From an uncultured Gammaproteobacteria bacterium (GTDB lineage Bacteria; Pseudomonadota; Gammaproteobacteria; UBA4575), in assembly GCA_951812785.1 (NCBI GenBank), contig OX638335.1, positions 647,501-711,500 on the forward strand: a stretch of 64,000 nucleotides of DNA, read 5' to 3'. Positions 10,885 to 20,775 of this stretch are shown one piece after another. Made by a program: the position numbers and the translations under genes. The notes beneath the pieces were generated by a model. That model made no database searches. It was not told where the DNA came from and was given only the letters and a program-made list of their open reading frames with translations. Each line of letters begins with the position of its first letter. The stretch's first letter is position 1.

Positions 10885-11568
10885 ATGGATAAAGAGTTCA
10901 ATTCTGAGTATCTAAGACCTTTAGAATTTGTTAATGAATCTGATTCAAGAAATCGTTGCTTTTCAGTATTGGATCCTGCTATCAAAAATATACGGCCTTT
11001 AGAAATCAAGGATTATCATTCTTCTATATCTAAGTATCAATTAAACGAAAATGTACCTGAAAATATTAGAATACAATTTGAAACCGTTAAAAATCTCTTT
11101 TTGTATTCCTGGTTTGTTTATCGCTTCCACTCAGTGTCGGAATTGTGTGCATTTACTTGTTTGGAGCTTGCGTTAAGGACAAGATATGGAAAGGAGATAC
11201 CTAAAAAATATTATCCTCGATCAAAAGAGCCAACATTAAGACCATTGCTTAACTATGCAATTGATAAAGAGGATATCAGGAATGAAGGTTTTCAAGTCTG
11301 GCATAATGCCGTTCTAAAGAATGCAAAGAATCGTTCGGATATGGAGAAGATTGACGAATTTATTGCTAGCGGTCTGCCAGAGATGGAAATAGATGAGGCG
11401 GAGCCGAAAATTATGGAAGTGGATAAAAATTATGACTACATCAACATCATAAAAGAGACCATCCCAATGCTACGTAATAACTATTCCCATGGCACGTCCA
11501 TGTTGCATAACCAAGTTTTGGGTTCAATACAAATAGTGTCTGAAATTATCAATCAAGCATATGAATAA
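10885..11568 (+). CDS. HEPN-like protein coupled to Fic
   Basis: A 227-residue, mostly helical protein that I cannot place in a named family. Two features suggest a HEPN-type fold: a helix of the form ELCAFTCLELALRTRYG (residues 86-102) and a C-terminal RNNYSHG (R197-N-N-Y-S-H202) that fits the RNxxxH catalytic motif of HEPN ribonucleases. The gene overlaps the Fic gene by one base (TAATG), so the two are translated together. It lies between IS481 copy A and a ruined type I RM locus. It may be a toxin whose activity is controlled by Fic-mediated AMPylation, or an accessory to Fic. Family membership is an inference from motifs. Confidence 0.6.
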   Translation: MDKEFNSEYLRPLEFVNESDSRNRCFSVLDPAIKNIRPLEIKDYHSSISKYQLNENVPENIRIQFETVKNLFLYSWFVYRFHSVSELCAFTCLELALRTRYGKEIPKKYYPRSKEPTLRPLLNYAIDKEDIRNEGFQVWHNAVLKNAKNRSDMEKIDEFIASGLPEMEIDEAEPKIMEVDKNYDYINIIKETIPMLRNNYSHGTSMLHNQVLGSIQIVSEIINQAYE

Positions 11569-12212
11569 TGTCTGATCGCTACGATACAAAAGGTAATCCA
11601 GAGGGTGAATTTCAACCTTGCTCTAATGATCAAGTACTAGTTAACAAACTGGGTATTTCTGATGTTAAGGAAATAGAGATAGCCGAGTTTGATGTCTTGG
11701 TGGAATTTCAAACATCGCTGTTTGATGAGATAGAAATGGACTCTGATATTGCGGCGAAAGATCTTTGTGATTGGCATAGCCGCTGGCTGGGAAATATTTA
11801 CGATTGGTCAGGCAGTTATCGAACGGTGAATATGGAAAAAGATGGATTTATTTTTGCCGCCGCGCATTTATTACCAAACTTGATGACAGAATTTGAACGG
11901 GATTATTTAGCAGTTTATACACCTTCTAATAATTTGGACCGTAATGAATTAGTTAATGCAATGGCATTATGCCATGTTGAATTTATTATTATTCATCCCT
12001 TTCGTGACGGTAATGGTCGATTAGGGCGATTGCTTGCAACTGTGATGGCCCTGCAAGCGAATATGCCTGTTCTTGATTTCAGGTTTATTGAAGAAAATAA
12101 AGCTGACTATATTGCCGCTATTCATGCAGGGCATACTAAGAACTATGAGTCAATGAAGCTTATTTTTTCCGAGGTGTTGGAGCGTTCTTTGACGGAAAGC
12201 GGCCCGATTTAG
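11568..12212 (+). CDS. fic: Fic/DOC family AMP-transferase
   Basis: 214 residues with the complete Fic signature HPFRDGNGRLGR at residues 143-154. His143 is the catalytic base, and the DGNGR loop binds ATP phosphates and Mg. An upstream GSYRTVNMEKDGFIFAAAH segment corresponds to the substrate-binding flap region. Fic proteins usually transfer AMP to hydroxyl groups of target proteins. I see no obvious (S/T)xxxE(G/N) inhibitory helix at either end, so if it is regulated, the partner is likely the overlapping HEPN-like gene upstream. Fic genes inside type I RM operons are a known arrangement. AT-rich like the host. Confidence 0.92.
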   Translation: MSDRYDTKGNPEGEFQPCSNDQVLVNKLGISDVKEIEIAEFDVLVEFQTSLFDEIEMDSDIAAKDLCDWHSRWLGNIYDWSGSYRTVNMEKDGFIFAAAHLLPNLMTEFERDYLAVYTPSNNLDRNELVNAMALCHVEFIIIHPFRDGNGRLGRLLATVMALQANMPVLDFRFIEENKADYIAAIHAGHTKNYESMKLIFSEVLERSLTESGPI

Positions 12213-12423
12213 CGCATCGAGAGATATAAACAGATGATGCAGTACCTGTCTCTATTGCTGTATTTGAGGATATATTAGCAATAATCTGTTTTTCGGCAGA
12301 ACTACGCTTAAGAAAACGATTACTAGATGAGAGTGTTTTTGCAGGCATAGTGTAATTATATTAGAACTAGGAAGTTCTACAATAGATAAAATCATATAAA
12401 TATAAAGGGAACTTATTGAAAAT

Positions 12424-13903
12424 ATGGGTGCTTCTGAAATAGTTAATAAAGTCTGGAACTACGCCCATGTCTTACGTGACGATGGCGTGGGATATGGCGA
12501 TTATGTTGAACAGATTACGTACTTGATCTTCCTCAAAATGGCCGATGAGCGGGAGCAGTCTGGCCAGAAAGTACGTGTACCTAAAGAATATTCTTGGGCT
12601 CGTTTAATCAAGCTTGATGGTGATAATTTAGAGCTGCAATACCGCCATACTCTAGAAAATCTTGGCAAGCTTGGCGGTATGTTAGGGACGATTTTCCGTA
12701 AAGCGCAAAACAAAATTCAAGATCCTGCTAAATTAGAACGCTTAATTAAAATGATTGAGAAAGAACAGTGGTCTACTTTGCCTGCGGATGTAAAAGGAGA
12801 AATTTACGAAGGCTTATTAGAACGCAATGCGCAAGATGTTAAAGGTGGGGCCGGACAATATTTTACTCCACGTCCATTAATTCAGGCGATGGTAGAAGTG
12901 ATGCAACCCAAGCCGACCGATACTGTAGCTGATCCCGCCTGTGGTACTGGCGGTTTTTTATTGGCCGCACATGATTATATGGCTGATCAAGCCAGTACTA
13001 AAAAACAACAACGTCATATTAAAGAACAAGCATTACGCGGTAACGATATTGTTGATAGCGTAGTGCGCTTATGTGCCATGAACTTATATCTACATGGCAT
13101 TGGCCCTAGCGATAATATCGATGAATGTCCGATAGAAGCCAATGATGCCTTAGCTAAAGAAGTGGGAGATGATCGTGTTGATATGGTATTGGCCAATCCT
13201 CCCTTTGGGAAGAAAAGCTCGATTACCGTAATCAATGAGAAAAGTGGTAAAAAAGAACAAGAAAAACTGGTATATGAGCGTGCAGACTTTTGGGCGACGA
13301 CGTCTAATAAGCAACTTAACTTTGTTCAGCACATTGCCAATATGCTAAAAATTGATGGTAAAGCTGCTGTGGTAGTGCCGGATAATGTGCTGTTTGAAGG
13401 GGGCGCAGGGGAAACCGTTCGTAAAAATCTACTTGAACGCTGTGATGTGCATACGCTACTGCGTTTGCCTACAGGGATATTTTATGCACAAGGCGTTAAA
13501 GCGAATGTGATTTTCTTTGACGCAAAGCCTACTTCTAAAACAACCTGGACGAAAAAACTTTGGATTTACGACTTCCGCACTAATGTGCACATGACGTTAA
13601 AGACTAGCGTTTAGTTAAAAACGATTTTGATGAATTTATTCAATGCTACAAGACTGATGATCGTAGCAAGCGCCGTGAGACTAAAAAAATAGATCGATGG
13701 AAATCGTTTTCTTATGATGAACTCATTGCGCGTGATAAAACCAACCTAGATATCTTCTGGCTTAAAGACGAAGCATTGGAAGATACCGAAAATCTACACC
13801 ACCAGATATATTAGCTGCTGAAATTGTAGAGCAATTGGAAGCAGCGTTAGTAGAGTTTAAGAGCGTGGAAGAGGTTTTAGCTGCTAATGGGGATAATGAG
13901 TAG
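12424..13903 (+). pseudogene. hsdM: Type I RM methyltransferase subunit HsdM, two frameshifts
   Basis: An N6-adenine DNA methyltransferase: helical N-domain (GASEIVNKVWNYAHVLRDDG), AdoMet motif I DPACGTGGFLLAA, and catalytic motif IV NPPFG. The open frame stops at 13614 after MTLKTSV. Shifting frame restores the normal C-terminus (LVKNDFDEFIQCYKTDD, then SFSYDELIARDKTNLDIFWL). A second shift near 13796 gives DILAAEIVEQLEAALVEF and a stop at 13901. The catalytic domain is intact, but the C-terminal part that contacts HsdS is disrupted. No hsdS or hsdR remains beside it except a 3' hsdR stub. Confidence 0.9.
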
Positions 13904-14031
13904 TGTCTATACAAATGCAAGCTGAAGATTTCTTTAATGCCTATCTAGTTCTTAAAGAAAATAACGAAGCCTTTATCGAAAGGCAAGCTAACTCGTTAGG
14001 AAAAACGATTGAAGAGTCAAAAGTAATGAAC
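13903..14031 (+). pseudogene. Unknown RM-operon gene, truncated by IS4
   Basis: A GTG at 13903 overlaps the last base of the hsdM stop, the coupling expected for the next gene of the operon. The product MSIQMQAEDFFNAYLVLKEN continues NEAFIERQANSLGKTIEES and is then cut at 14032 by the IS4 element; the frame runs on in the IS to 14109. I do not recognise the family. Confidence 0.45.
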
Positions 14032-15308
14032 TTAAAGGGTCAAACCCACTGCTGTCCCAGTAAGGAGAAGATAAACAGACTTAAATCTCAACTAATTGAT
14101 ACAATGTAGTTGTCTAGAAAACACTGTATACAAAGGAGATTTAAGCCATGCCGCATTGTAACACTGTCCTATCTCAGATGCTTAAAATGGTCCCGAGACA
14201 TGAATTTGAACGCCTCGCGAATCAGGTCGATAGCACTATCGCGTTGGAGCCAATTCGTGGCATTAGCCGTGGGGCAACTCAATGGCCGCCAAAGTTTACG
14301 TGATATTGAAAGCTGTCTGATCAACCAACAATATACACACTACCATTTAGGTTGTCAGTCGGTCAGTAAATCAGCCCTGGCACGCGCCAATGAACAACGC
14401 GATTATCAATTTTATGCTTCTTTGTTCGAACAACTCTATCAACGTTGTTTACATCACTCACCCCGACATGGGTTTCGATGCAAAGGGAAGTTGTTTTCGT
14501 GAGATGGTAGTTTGCTAGATGCTTCGATGAAACTGTTTCCCTGGGCAGATTACAATCGCAAGAAAGCCGCCTTCAAACTGCATCTGGGCTTAGATCACGA
14601 TGGGTTGATTCCAAGCTTCGCGCGGGTCACGGAAAGCCGTATTTCTGAAAATGAAGTGGTAAACCTTCCTGGTGGTTCCGTAGTGGTCTTTGACAAGGGC
14701 TACAATCACTACCGATGGCATAAAGCCTTAACAGATAAGGGAATTTATTGGGTGACACGTATTCGAGGTAATGCGCTATATCGTGTGGTGGAGCGCAAAC
14801 CCATCGCTGAAAACAGCAACATTACACGCGATCAAATCATTGAATACACCTCAAAACAACGTGCCGGCAATCAGTTGTACCCCATTCGTTGTGTTGGATA
14901 TCAAGCCCCACAGACAGGTAAACATTATGCATTCATCACCAATCATTTTGATTGGTCTGCTCAAACCATTACCGACATCTATAAACAACGTTGGCAGGTG
15001 GAATTATGCTTTAAGTGGATTAAACAAAACTTAAAGATTAAGAATTTTCTAGGGATCAGTAAAAATGCGGTCTTGACTCAAGTGCTAGCAGCATTGTGTG
15101 TTTATTTGCTCATTGCATTTATGAAGTGTCAATCAAAAATAACGCAAAGCATGCAACAGATCATTCGTCTGCTACATACCAATTTATTTATTAGGCGCGA
15201 TTTGTTCAGTTTATTTAATAAAGTAAAACCAGATAAACATGGTTCACCTCAACTTAGTTTATCTTTGGCGCCGCGTTACTGGGACAGCAGTGGGTCAAGG
15301 CCCTTTAA
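14032..15308 (+). mobile_element. IS4-family element with frameshifted transposase
   Basis: Perfect 20-bp inverted repeats lie near the ends: ACCCACTGCTGTCCCAGTAA at 14044-14063 and its complement at 15276-15295. Outside them TTAAAGGG and CCCTTTAA give further symmetry. The transposase begins at the ATG at 14149 (MPHCNTVLSQMLKMVPRHEF), shifts frame (SRWSQFVALAVGQLNGRQSL), has a stop near 14502 and continues to about 15300. The C-terminal YREK motif is complete (YKQRWQVELCFKWIK). The two interruptions make it inactive. It replaces the hsdS/hsdR body of the RM locus. Confidence 0.9.
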
Positions 15309-15454
15309 TTTGCTCAGGAAAGAAGCCATTGAGAGAAGAAGTGTTTTCAGCTCTCGAAAACAAACCAAAAGTTATGGAACGTAAGAAAATATTCGAACGA
15401 ATTGTTGATAGAATCTTGAAATTTATAGATGTATATGATGAGAATATGGGTTGA
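15309..15454 (+). pseudogene. hsdR: HsdR C-terminal stub
   Basis: The frame after the IS4 end reads KKPLREEVFSALENKPKVME and RKKIFERIVDRILKFIDVYD before TGA at 15452. This is the typical basic/helical C-terminus of type I restriction subunits. Everything between the truncated gene at 13903 and this stub is gone, replaced by IS4. Confidence 0.65.
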
Positions 15455-15481
15455 TAGAAAATACTATGAATATACCTAAAT

Positions 15482-16604
15482 TGTAGTAGCTCAGACCTGA
15501 TCGTACCGTTACCGGTTATTGATAGGAGTCTGTCAGTTTAGATGTGAGCTAAATTCTTTTCAGCCCAAATCAATTTACCATCCATTAACCTGTCCATGGG
15601 TGTGCTACCACCGCCCATGTTGCCTTGATCTTGTTGTCAATCCTCCCTGGTTGAGTACCGTTTTTTCCTGAAGGTAATTTGATAAAACTCATTCAGAATG
15701 GTTTTATCAAAGCGCTCACAGATGCCATGGGTTTGCGGTGATCAATGTCGTTAATGGCCAGGTATCACGGATCGTCATGATGCTCCACGCGCCCACAATA
15801 TTCTGTGCCTCTGTCGGTTAAACTACGTAGCATCGACAAGGCATGCTTTTCAAAAAACGGTAGCACCTCATTAAAGAGTAGGTCTGCGGCGGTAATCGGC
15901 GTCTTAGTCGTGTAGAGTGCCGCAAAGGCGATCTTGCTGTAGGTGTCTACGAACGTTTGCTGGTATAGCCGACCAACACCTTTGAGGCTGCCTAAGTAAC
16001 CAGGATGAGCCGTGTTAATTTCACCACAGGCCTCGTCATCCTGTTTCTCAAGGGCGGCGATCTGTGCATCGCTTAAGATAATGCCCTCCTTGGCAATTTC
16101 TTCTTCGAGTGCTTTGAGTCGTTTCTTCAAGTGCTCTAGAGTATGGCGCAGCCAAACGCAACGCACACCGCTACCAGCGATCAACACACCTCTCTTACGG
16201 AGTTCATTGCTGCTTCGATGTTGCCCAACCGCGGGCTGTTCAATCGCTGACGTAACCACTGCATGTGCTGTGGGTTCATCCACACGGTTTTTAACATTGG
16301 CTGTTCTACGACTCTTGTCAATCCGTGAGTCAATGCCACCTTCTTCAACCCGCTGTTGATAACGATAGAATGTGTCTCGCGACACCCCCATGACTTGACA
16401 GGCGCTAGATACGTTGCCCAGTTCTTCTGCTAAGTTGAGCAAGCACGCCTTGTGTTTAAGGATTGGATTGTTAGTATCAAGCATGAGAGTTACCTGCCTT
16501 TTTGATTTGATTTAAAGATTTCAACACCTTTATCAAAACGGGTAACTCTCGCTTTTGCAACTCTTGTGGATTGCTAATTGTCAGATCGGGTCTGAACTAT
16601 TACA
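15482..16604 (-). mobile_element. IS481-family element, copy B (defective)
   Basis: It has the same terminal sequences as copy A and near-identical internal sequence. It retains the 39 nt and LRKRG segments lost in copy A but lacks about 50 nt of the 3' transposase region that copy A keeps. The two copies therefore carry different deletions. Copy B's right end lies inside the delta carbonic anhydrase gene. Flanking bases show no obvious target duplication. Confidence 0.88.
15765..16484 (-). pseudogene. IS481 transposase (copy B), C-terminus lost
   Basis: 239 residues: N-terminal HTH (ILKHKACLLNLAEELGNVSS, ACQVMGVSRDTFYRYQQ), an IDSRIDKSRRTANVKNRVDE linker, then the DDE core (ACGEINTAHPGYLGSLKGVG, QQTFVDTYSKIAFAALYTTK, SLTDRGTEYCG). 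The second Asp of the triad is in LTDRG. The frame ends right after at HHDDP, and the glutamate-containing end (NEFYQITFRKKRYSTRE) is out of frame downstream. It is not functional as it stands. Confidence 0.85.
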
Positions 16605-17446
16605 GCTGGGTTCATAATGAGGTTCCTTACTCCGTGTGCATGATCTTCGTTGAAGATATTGCCTTTACACCATTTACCGACGGATTCAATGTTTACCTTA
16701 GCGACTTTTGTACGAATGCTCTAGGTTACCTGGAAGGGTGAGCCTTGTTCATTGTAGCTTGGTCCGGTTGCAGAGCTTGCGTATTGAACGGGGATACCTG
16801 TATCATTTGGGATGTTTAATGCTTGCTGTAGCCCATTTTTTATTCCATGTTGGGTTAGTTTTCCAAAGTCTCTGGCATTCTGATCATTAACCAGGACATA
16901 AACTTGGGTCTCTACGCGCAATTGTGGATTTTTGACTGAGTCATTAAGGCATGAACCGAGTGTTGGACCGGGCTTTATTTGAGCACTCAAATGGACGTAA
17001 TGAACTTCAATTGTATCGCCAGGCGCTAGACCACCGTGTTTACCAAGACAAATTTCTTCCTCTACTGAAGCTAACTCTTGTTGAGTCAAACTCCCGGAAT
17101 ACTGATAGCCGGTATGATACCCATGACCGTCGCCATTCCCCGCATATTTTGTGAATTCACCACCTTTGTGTTCCGCATTTTTATGCAAGTGGATATTACA
17201 TAGGTTCATTTGTGAAGAGGGTGGGGCCGCATTAAAAGCAATGTTGTTGCCTGAAACTAGATCAATATCACGTGGTGCTTGAGGGCTAAAGCCTTTACCT
17301 TCTGTATTAGTCGCTAGGTTTTTACGTTGTTGGTCTACAATTTCGTCAGAAACCAGTGCGTTTAAACCAGAATCCGTATCCTTTGCTGCTATGGTATAGG
17401 ATATTCCTATCGCTGTGAGCAGGATAAAAAGGCTTTTCTTTTTCAT
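16605..17446 (-). pseudogene. Delta-class carbonic anhydrase, amber stop and 3' end cut by IS481
   Basis: The product starts with a signal peptide (MKKKSLFILLTAIGISYTIA), so it would act in the periplasm, converting CO2 to bicarbonate. The zinc-site region is clear: MNLCNIHLHKNAEHKGGEFT, then the GDTIEVHYVHLSAQ strand. After SPFQVT a TAG at 16721-16723 stands where Trp is expected. The frame beyond it is still coding-like (SIRTKVAKVNIESVGKWCKG, NIFNEDHAHGVRNLIMNPA) and is then cut by IS481 copy B at 16604. The gene is doubly inactivated, although the truncated 241-residue product keeps the catalytic residues. Confidence 0.85.
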
Positions 17447-17724
17447 CGTTCTTTTCCTCTAAATATAAATGGGAGTTAACAATGATGCTCCCACATTTCA
17501 AATTTAAGTTGATTAAGGTACATGATGAATTTTGTGGCTGCAAATGACAAGTATTGAGTTCCGAGTATGATGATGTAATAGACACATTATTTGGCCAACC
17601 AATATAATGAGAACTATAAATTGCTTTTAAATAAAATTAATAAGGCTTGGAAAGTTGAAGCTGGGCTTGAACACTTGGCAGGAGAAATGCCGCGTGACCT
17701 GTAATAAAACTAACGTAATAATTT
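17447..17724. other. Spacer with a short orphan coding remnant
   Basis: A ribosome-binding site for the carbonic anhydrase lies at its left end (plus-strand TTCTTTTCCTC). On the plus strand about 36 codons ending at about 17705 (ANQYNENYKLLLNKINKAWK, then VEAGLEHLAGEMPRDL) look coding but lack a good start. Their origin is unknown. Nothing else is seen. Confidence 0.4.
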
Positions 17725-17778
17725 ATGACTAATAACGATATTCTTCGCCGTCTGCGTTATGTCTTTGACTTTTATGTA
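17725..17778 (+). pseudogene. DUF1456 (YehS-like) N-terminal stub
   Basis: An ATG opens MTNNDILRRLRYVFDFY, the conserved start of DUF1456/YehS proteins. Similarity ends after 17 codons, where the sequence meets the 3' end of the convergent ABC-F gene. A deletion has removed the rest. Confidence 0.6.
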
Positions 17779-19700
17779 TTAGTTCTTTTCCAGTCGCTCT
17801 AACTCTTCATGTAGTTGCATCCATTGTTCTTCAAGAGTTTTATTTTGTTGTTGAAGCATACCTTGTTTTTGTAATATTTCTTGTAGCTTCTTTTTATTAG
17901 TATCGTCATAAATATTAGTGTCTAGCAACATGGCTTCTATTGCATTTAATTCTTTTTCATTGTCTGCAATAGTTGCTTCAATTTTTGAGATTTTCTTCGT
18001 GACCGGCTTTAGTTGACGGCGCAGCTCAGCGGCTAAGCGGCGCTGTTCCTTGCGATCTACTTTTGGTGTGTTGGTATTTTGATCAATCCTTGATGTATTG
18101 TTTTCGCGTTTACTTTTTAGAACCCAATGTTGATATTCATCTAAGTCTCCGTCAAAGTTTTGTACTTTTTCTTCTGCTACTGATAAGAATTCATCTACAC
18201 TATTACGCAATAAGTGTCTGTCATGAGATACCAATATCATGGCGCCTGAAAAGCTCTGTAATGCCATGGTTAGCGCATGACACATTTCCAAGTCTAAATG
18301 ATTGGTAGGTTCATCCATAATGAGCAAGTTAGGTTTTTCCCATACCACTATTGCTAGCTCTAAGCGTGCTTTCTCACCGCCGGAAAAATTCTTGGGTGTT
18401 TCTGTTGCGTTGTCATGGAAGTTAAAGCCACCTAGAAAATTACGAATCGCCTGTTCGCTAGTAGCAGGTGACAAGCGTTGGATATGAGTCATAGGGCTGG
18501 CCGTTAAATCCAAGGCTTCTAATTGATGTTGTGCAAAATAACCTATTTGTAAATTATCGCCCGCGTGTCGTATCCCACCTTGTAGTGCCAGGTCACCCAC
18601 CAGAGTTTTGATCAAAGTGGATTTACCTGCACCATTTGGGCCTAATAAACCAATGCGGCTACCGGGAACAATGCTCATGTTTACCTGAGTTAAAATTTCT
18701 TTATCGCTATATCCCAGGTTAGCATCTTCGAGATAAAGTAATGGGTTGGAAGCTTTAGGAGGCTGACTAAAACTAAAATGAAACGGTGAGTCGATATGTG
18801 CGGGGGCAATATTTTCCATACGTGCTAATGCTTTGATACGGCTTTGTGCTTGCTTTGCTTTAGTTGCCTTGGCTTTAAAACGATCGATATATTTTTGTAA
18901 ATGTGCGCGTTCCGTCTGCTGCTTTTCATAGTTAGCTTGTTGCTGCGCCATATGTTCTGCATGCTGACGTTCGTAGGCAGAATAGTTACCCTTAATAAAG
19001 GTTGATCTGGCAGTGATGCAAGCGGGCAATATGGGTTGCGACTGAATTCAGGAAATCACGATCATGCGAGATAAGTAACAATGTGCCTTGATAACGTATT
19101 AGCCATTGTTCGAGCCAAACGGTTGCGTCTAGATCCAAATGGTTGCTAGGTTCATCTAACAGCATTAGGTCGGCAGGGCACATGAGCGCCTGTGCTAAAT
19201 TTAAGCGAATACGCCATCCACCGGAAAATGTATTGACGGCACGTTGATGATCGTTGGTATCAAATCTTAAACCATACAAGAGTTGTTGTGCACGACTGGG
19301 TGCTGTGTATGCATCTATAGCATCTAATTTTTCATGTTCATGTTCATGTTCATGTTCATGTTCATGTGCTAAAGCGATGTTGTCCTTATTAATTTCAGCC
19401 TTTTCAATTGCAGCTTGAGTAATGCGTAATTCCTTAATCACCATCCAGCACATACTCTAATGCAGTGCGATCACTATGTGTGACTTCCTGCGCCATATGG
19501 CTGATACGTAATTGTTTAGGTAACACCACATCGCCTTGATCAGAATGCAATTGAACCAGGAATAACTGAAACAGGCTGGACTTGCCAGTACCATTGGCAC
19601 CAATAACACCGATACGCTGCCCGGCATGGATGAGTAGATTTGCTTTTTCTAATAGTACTTTTTGCCCACGATGCAGGCTAACTTCATTTAATCCAATCAT
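17779..19700 (-). pseudogene. ABC-F ATPase (YheS-like), two single-base frameshifts
   Basis: Three consecutive frames make one ABC-F protein. 19700-19434: first Walker A (GANGTGKSS). 19453-18992: first signature and Walker B (FSGGWRIRLNLAQAL, LMLLDEPSNHLDLDA). 19029-17779: linker, second Walker A (GPNGAGKST), signature (NFSGGEKARLELA), Walker B ([14 protein letters not shown]) and a C-terminal coiled coil. Frame is lost near 19440 and near 19010, each by an apparent extra T in a TTAAGG context. ABC-F proteins of this type act on the ribosome. No full-length protein can be made unless these are sequencing errors. A histidine-glutamate repeat lies in the middle fragment. Confidence 0.88.
19331..19366 (-). 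repeat. Hexanucleotide tandem repeat, six units, coding (His-Glu)6
   Basis: TTCATG is repeated six times without mismatch, giving EHEHEHEHEHEH on the minus strand inside the first ABC cassette of the YheS-like gene. A repeat of six bases cannot shift the frame, but it can vary in copy number. Confidence 0.95.
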
Positions 19701-19794
19701 TGCGTATTACGGCTAATTTCTAAAAGTAGAGTAACTGCTTGGCGTAGTATAGTGATGTTCCTATTGCTGGCAGGACTAATATCTTTTGATAAAA

Positions 19795-20663
19795 TCAAAA
19801 TCTGAGTCCAAATTCAAAGCTTCCGTACTTACTGATCCCAAAATTTCCAATCTTGTTCTTCATTTTCAGTGCTTCTGCCTACGAATCGATACTCGAATAA
19901 GTATTGATTACTATAGTTGAGCCGAATGCCAATCCCATTTGTTGTATTTGTGGTTAGGTGTATCTAAATCTTCATTGCTATGATCGCCGACAATAAATTC
20001 TCCACCAAAAGAAATGTCATTAAAAACTGTACCTAATGACAATTTGTATCTTGGGTGCAAAGATATGTGAGGGTATACCTCATAACGATTAGTTTTATAT
20101 TCTAAGAAATATTGTAGTGTTAATTGATTCTTTATTTGTAGGTCCCAACCTTCTGGTCGTACAAAGCCAAATAATTCATGCCATTCAGTTTGCATGTTTT
20201 CGGTTTGAGAACAGGGGCCAACACAACCCAGGCTGAATTCATGGCGTAGATATCTATCTTGCAAAGTTTCTGCTTCGTAAAAGAAACTGGCATAAGTCCA
20301 GCCTGCATATGGACGATCGCGATTGGTATCAATTTCATTCGGTGTCAAAGTTAGGTCTGAACTGGTGTATATCTTCTGCCCAAAGCTTAAGCCTTTTGAT
20401 GTCTTAATGATGTTTGGATTATGTTCAAACCAATGCAGTGTGCGATAAGCTAAATTCGATTGCGAATCTTTGTTATTGATATCAGTATGACATCTGAACA
20501 GAGCTATAAAACCACTTGAATAATAACGGTCAGTACCGTCACCCAGGGTGAGGGTACTATCATTCTCAATTATTAACGACGCTTCGCGGCTACTACAATT
20601 CTGTGACCACGCTGTTTGTATTGACGTTAATAGGATAAATATAAAGATTATCACCCTGACCAT
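19795..20663 (-). pseudogene. Lipid A 3'-O-deacylase LpxR-like outer-membrane protein, degenerate C-terminus
   Basis: A signal peptide (ending QTAWSQ) is followed by the LpxR-type opening ASLIIENDSTLTLGDGTDRY and YSSGFIALF, then DRPYAGWTYASFFYEAE, all family-like. The open frame ends at 19911 with 250 residues, shorter than the usual 300 or more. Beyond the stop other frames still read barrel-like ends (NQYLFEYRFVGRSTENEEQD, then YGSFEFGLRF before TGA at 19795), with the expected aromatic last residue. At least two frame changes and a missing segment are implied, so the barrel is unlikely to close. LpxR removes acyl chains from lipid A in the outer membrane. Confidence 0.7.
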
Positions 20664-20775
20664 TCGAGTAGCATATCCTAAATAGTGGCTATAATAATGT
20701 AAAAATAATAATAAGGTTTTAAATCACATTGTTATACGATTTTGCATTAATAAAGAAATTTAGCAGGAGAGGGTA

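Noticed and set aside
12160-12348. 62-codon minus-strand frame overlapping the end of fic.
   Set aside because: It overlaps the C-terminal codons of an intact Fic gene, has no ribosome-binding site and no recognised family. I left the 12213-12423 gap without a gene.
9699-16604. The IS481 pair as an active composite transposon carrying HEPN-Fic.
   Set aside because: Both transposases are truncated, no target duplication is visible at the outer ends, and flanking genes are cut rather than simply interrupted.
19331-19366. The TTCATG hexamer repeat as a phase-variation switch.
   Set aside because: Six-base units cannot change the reading frame, and the gene is already broken elsewhere.
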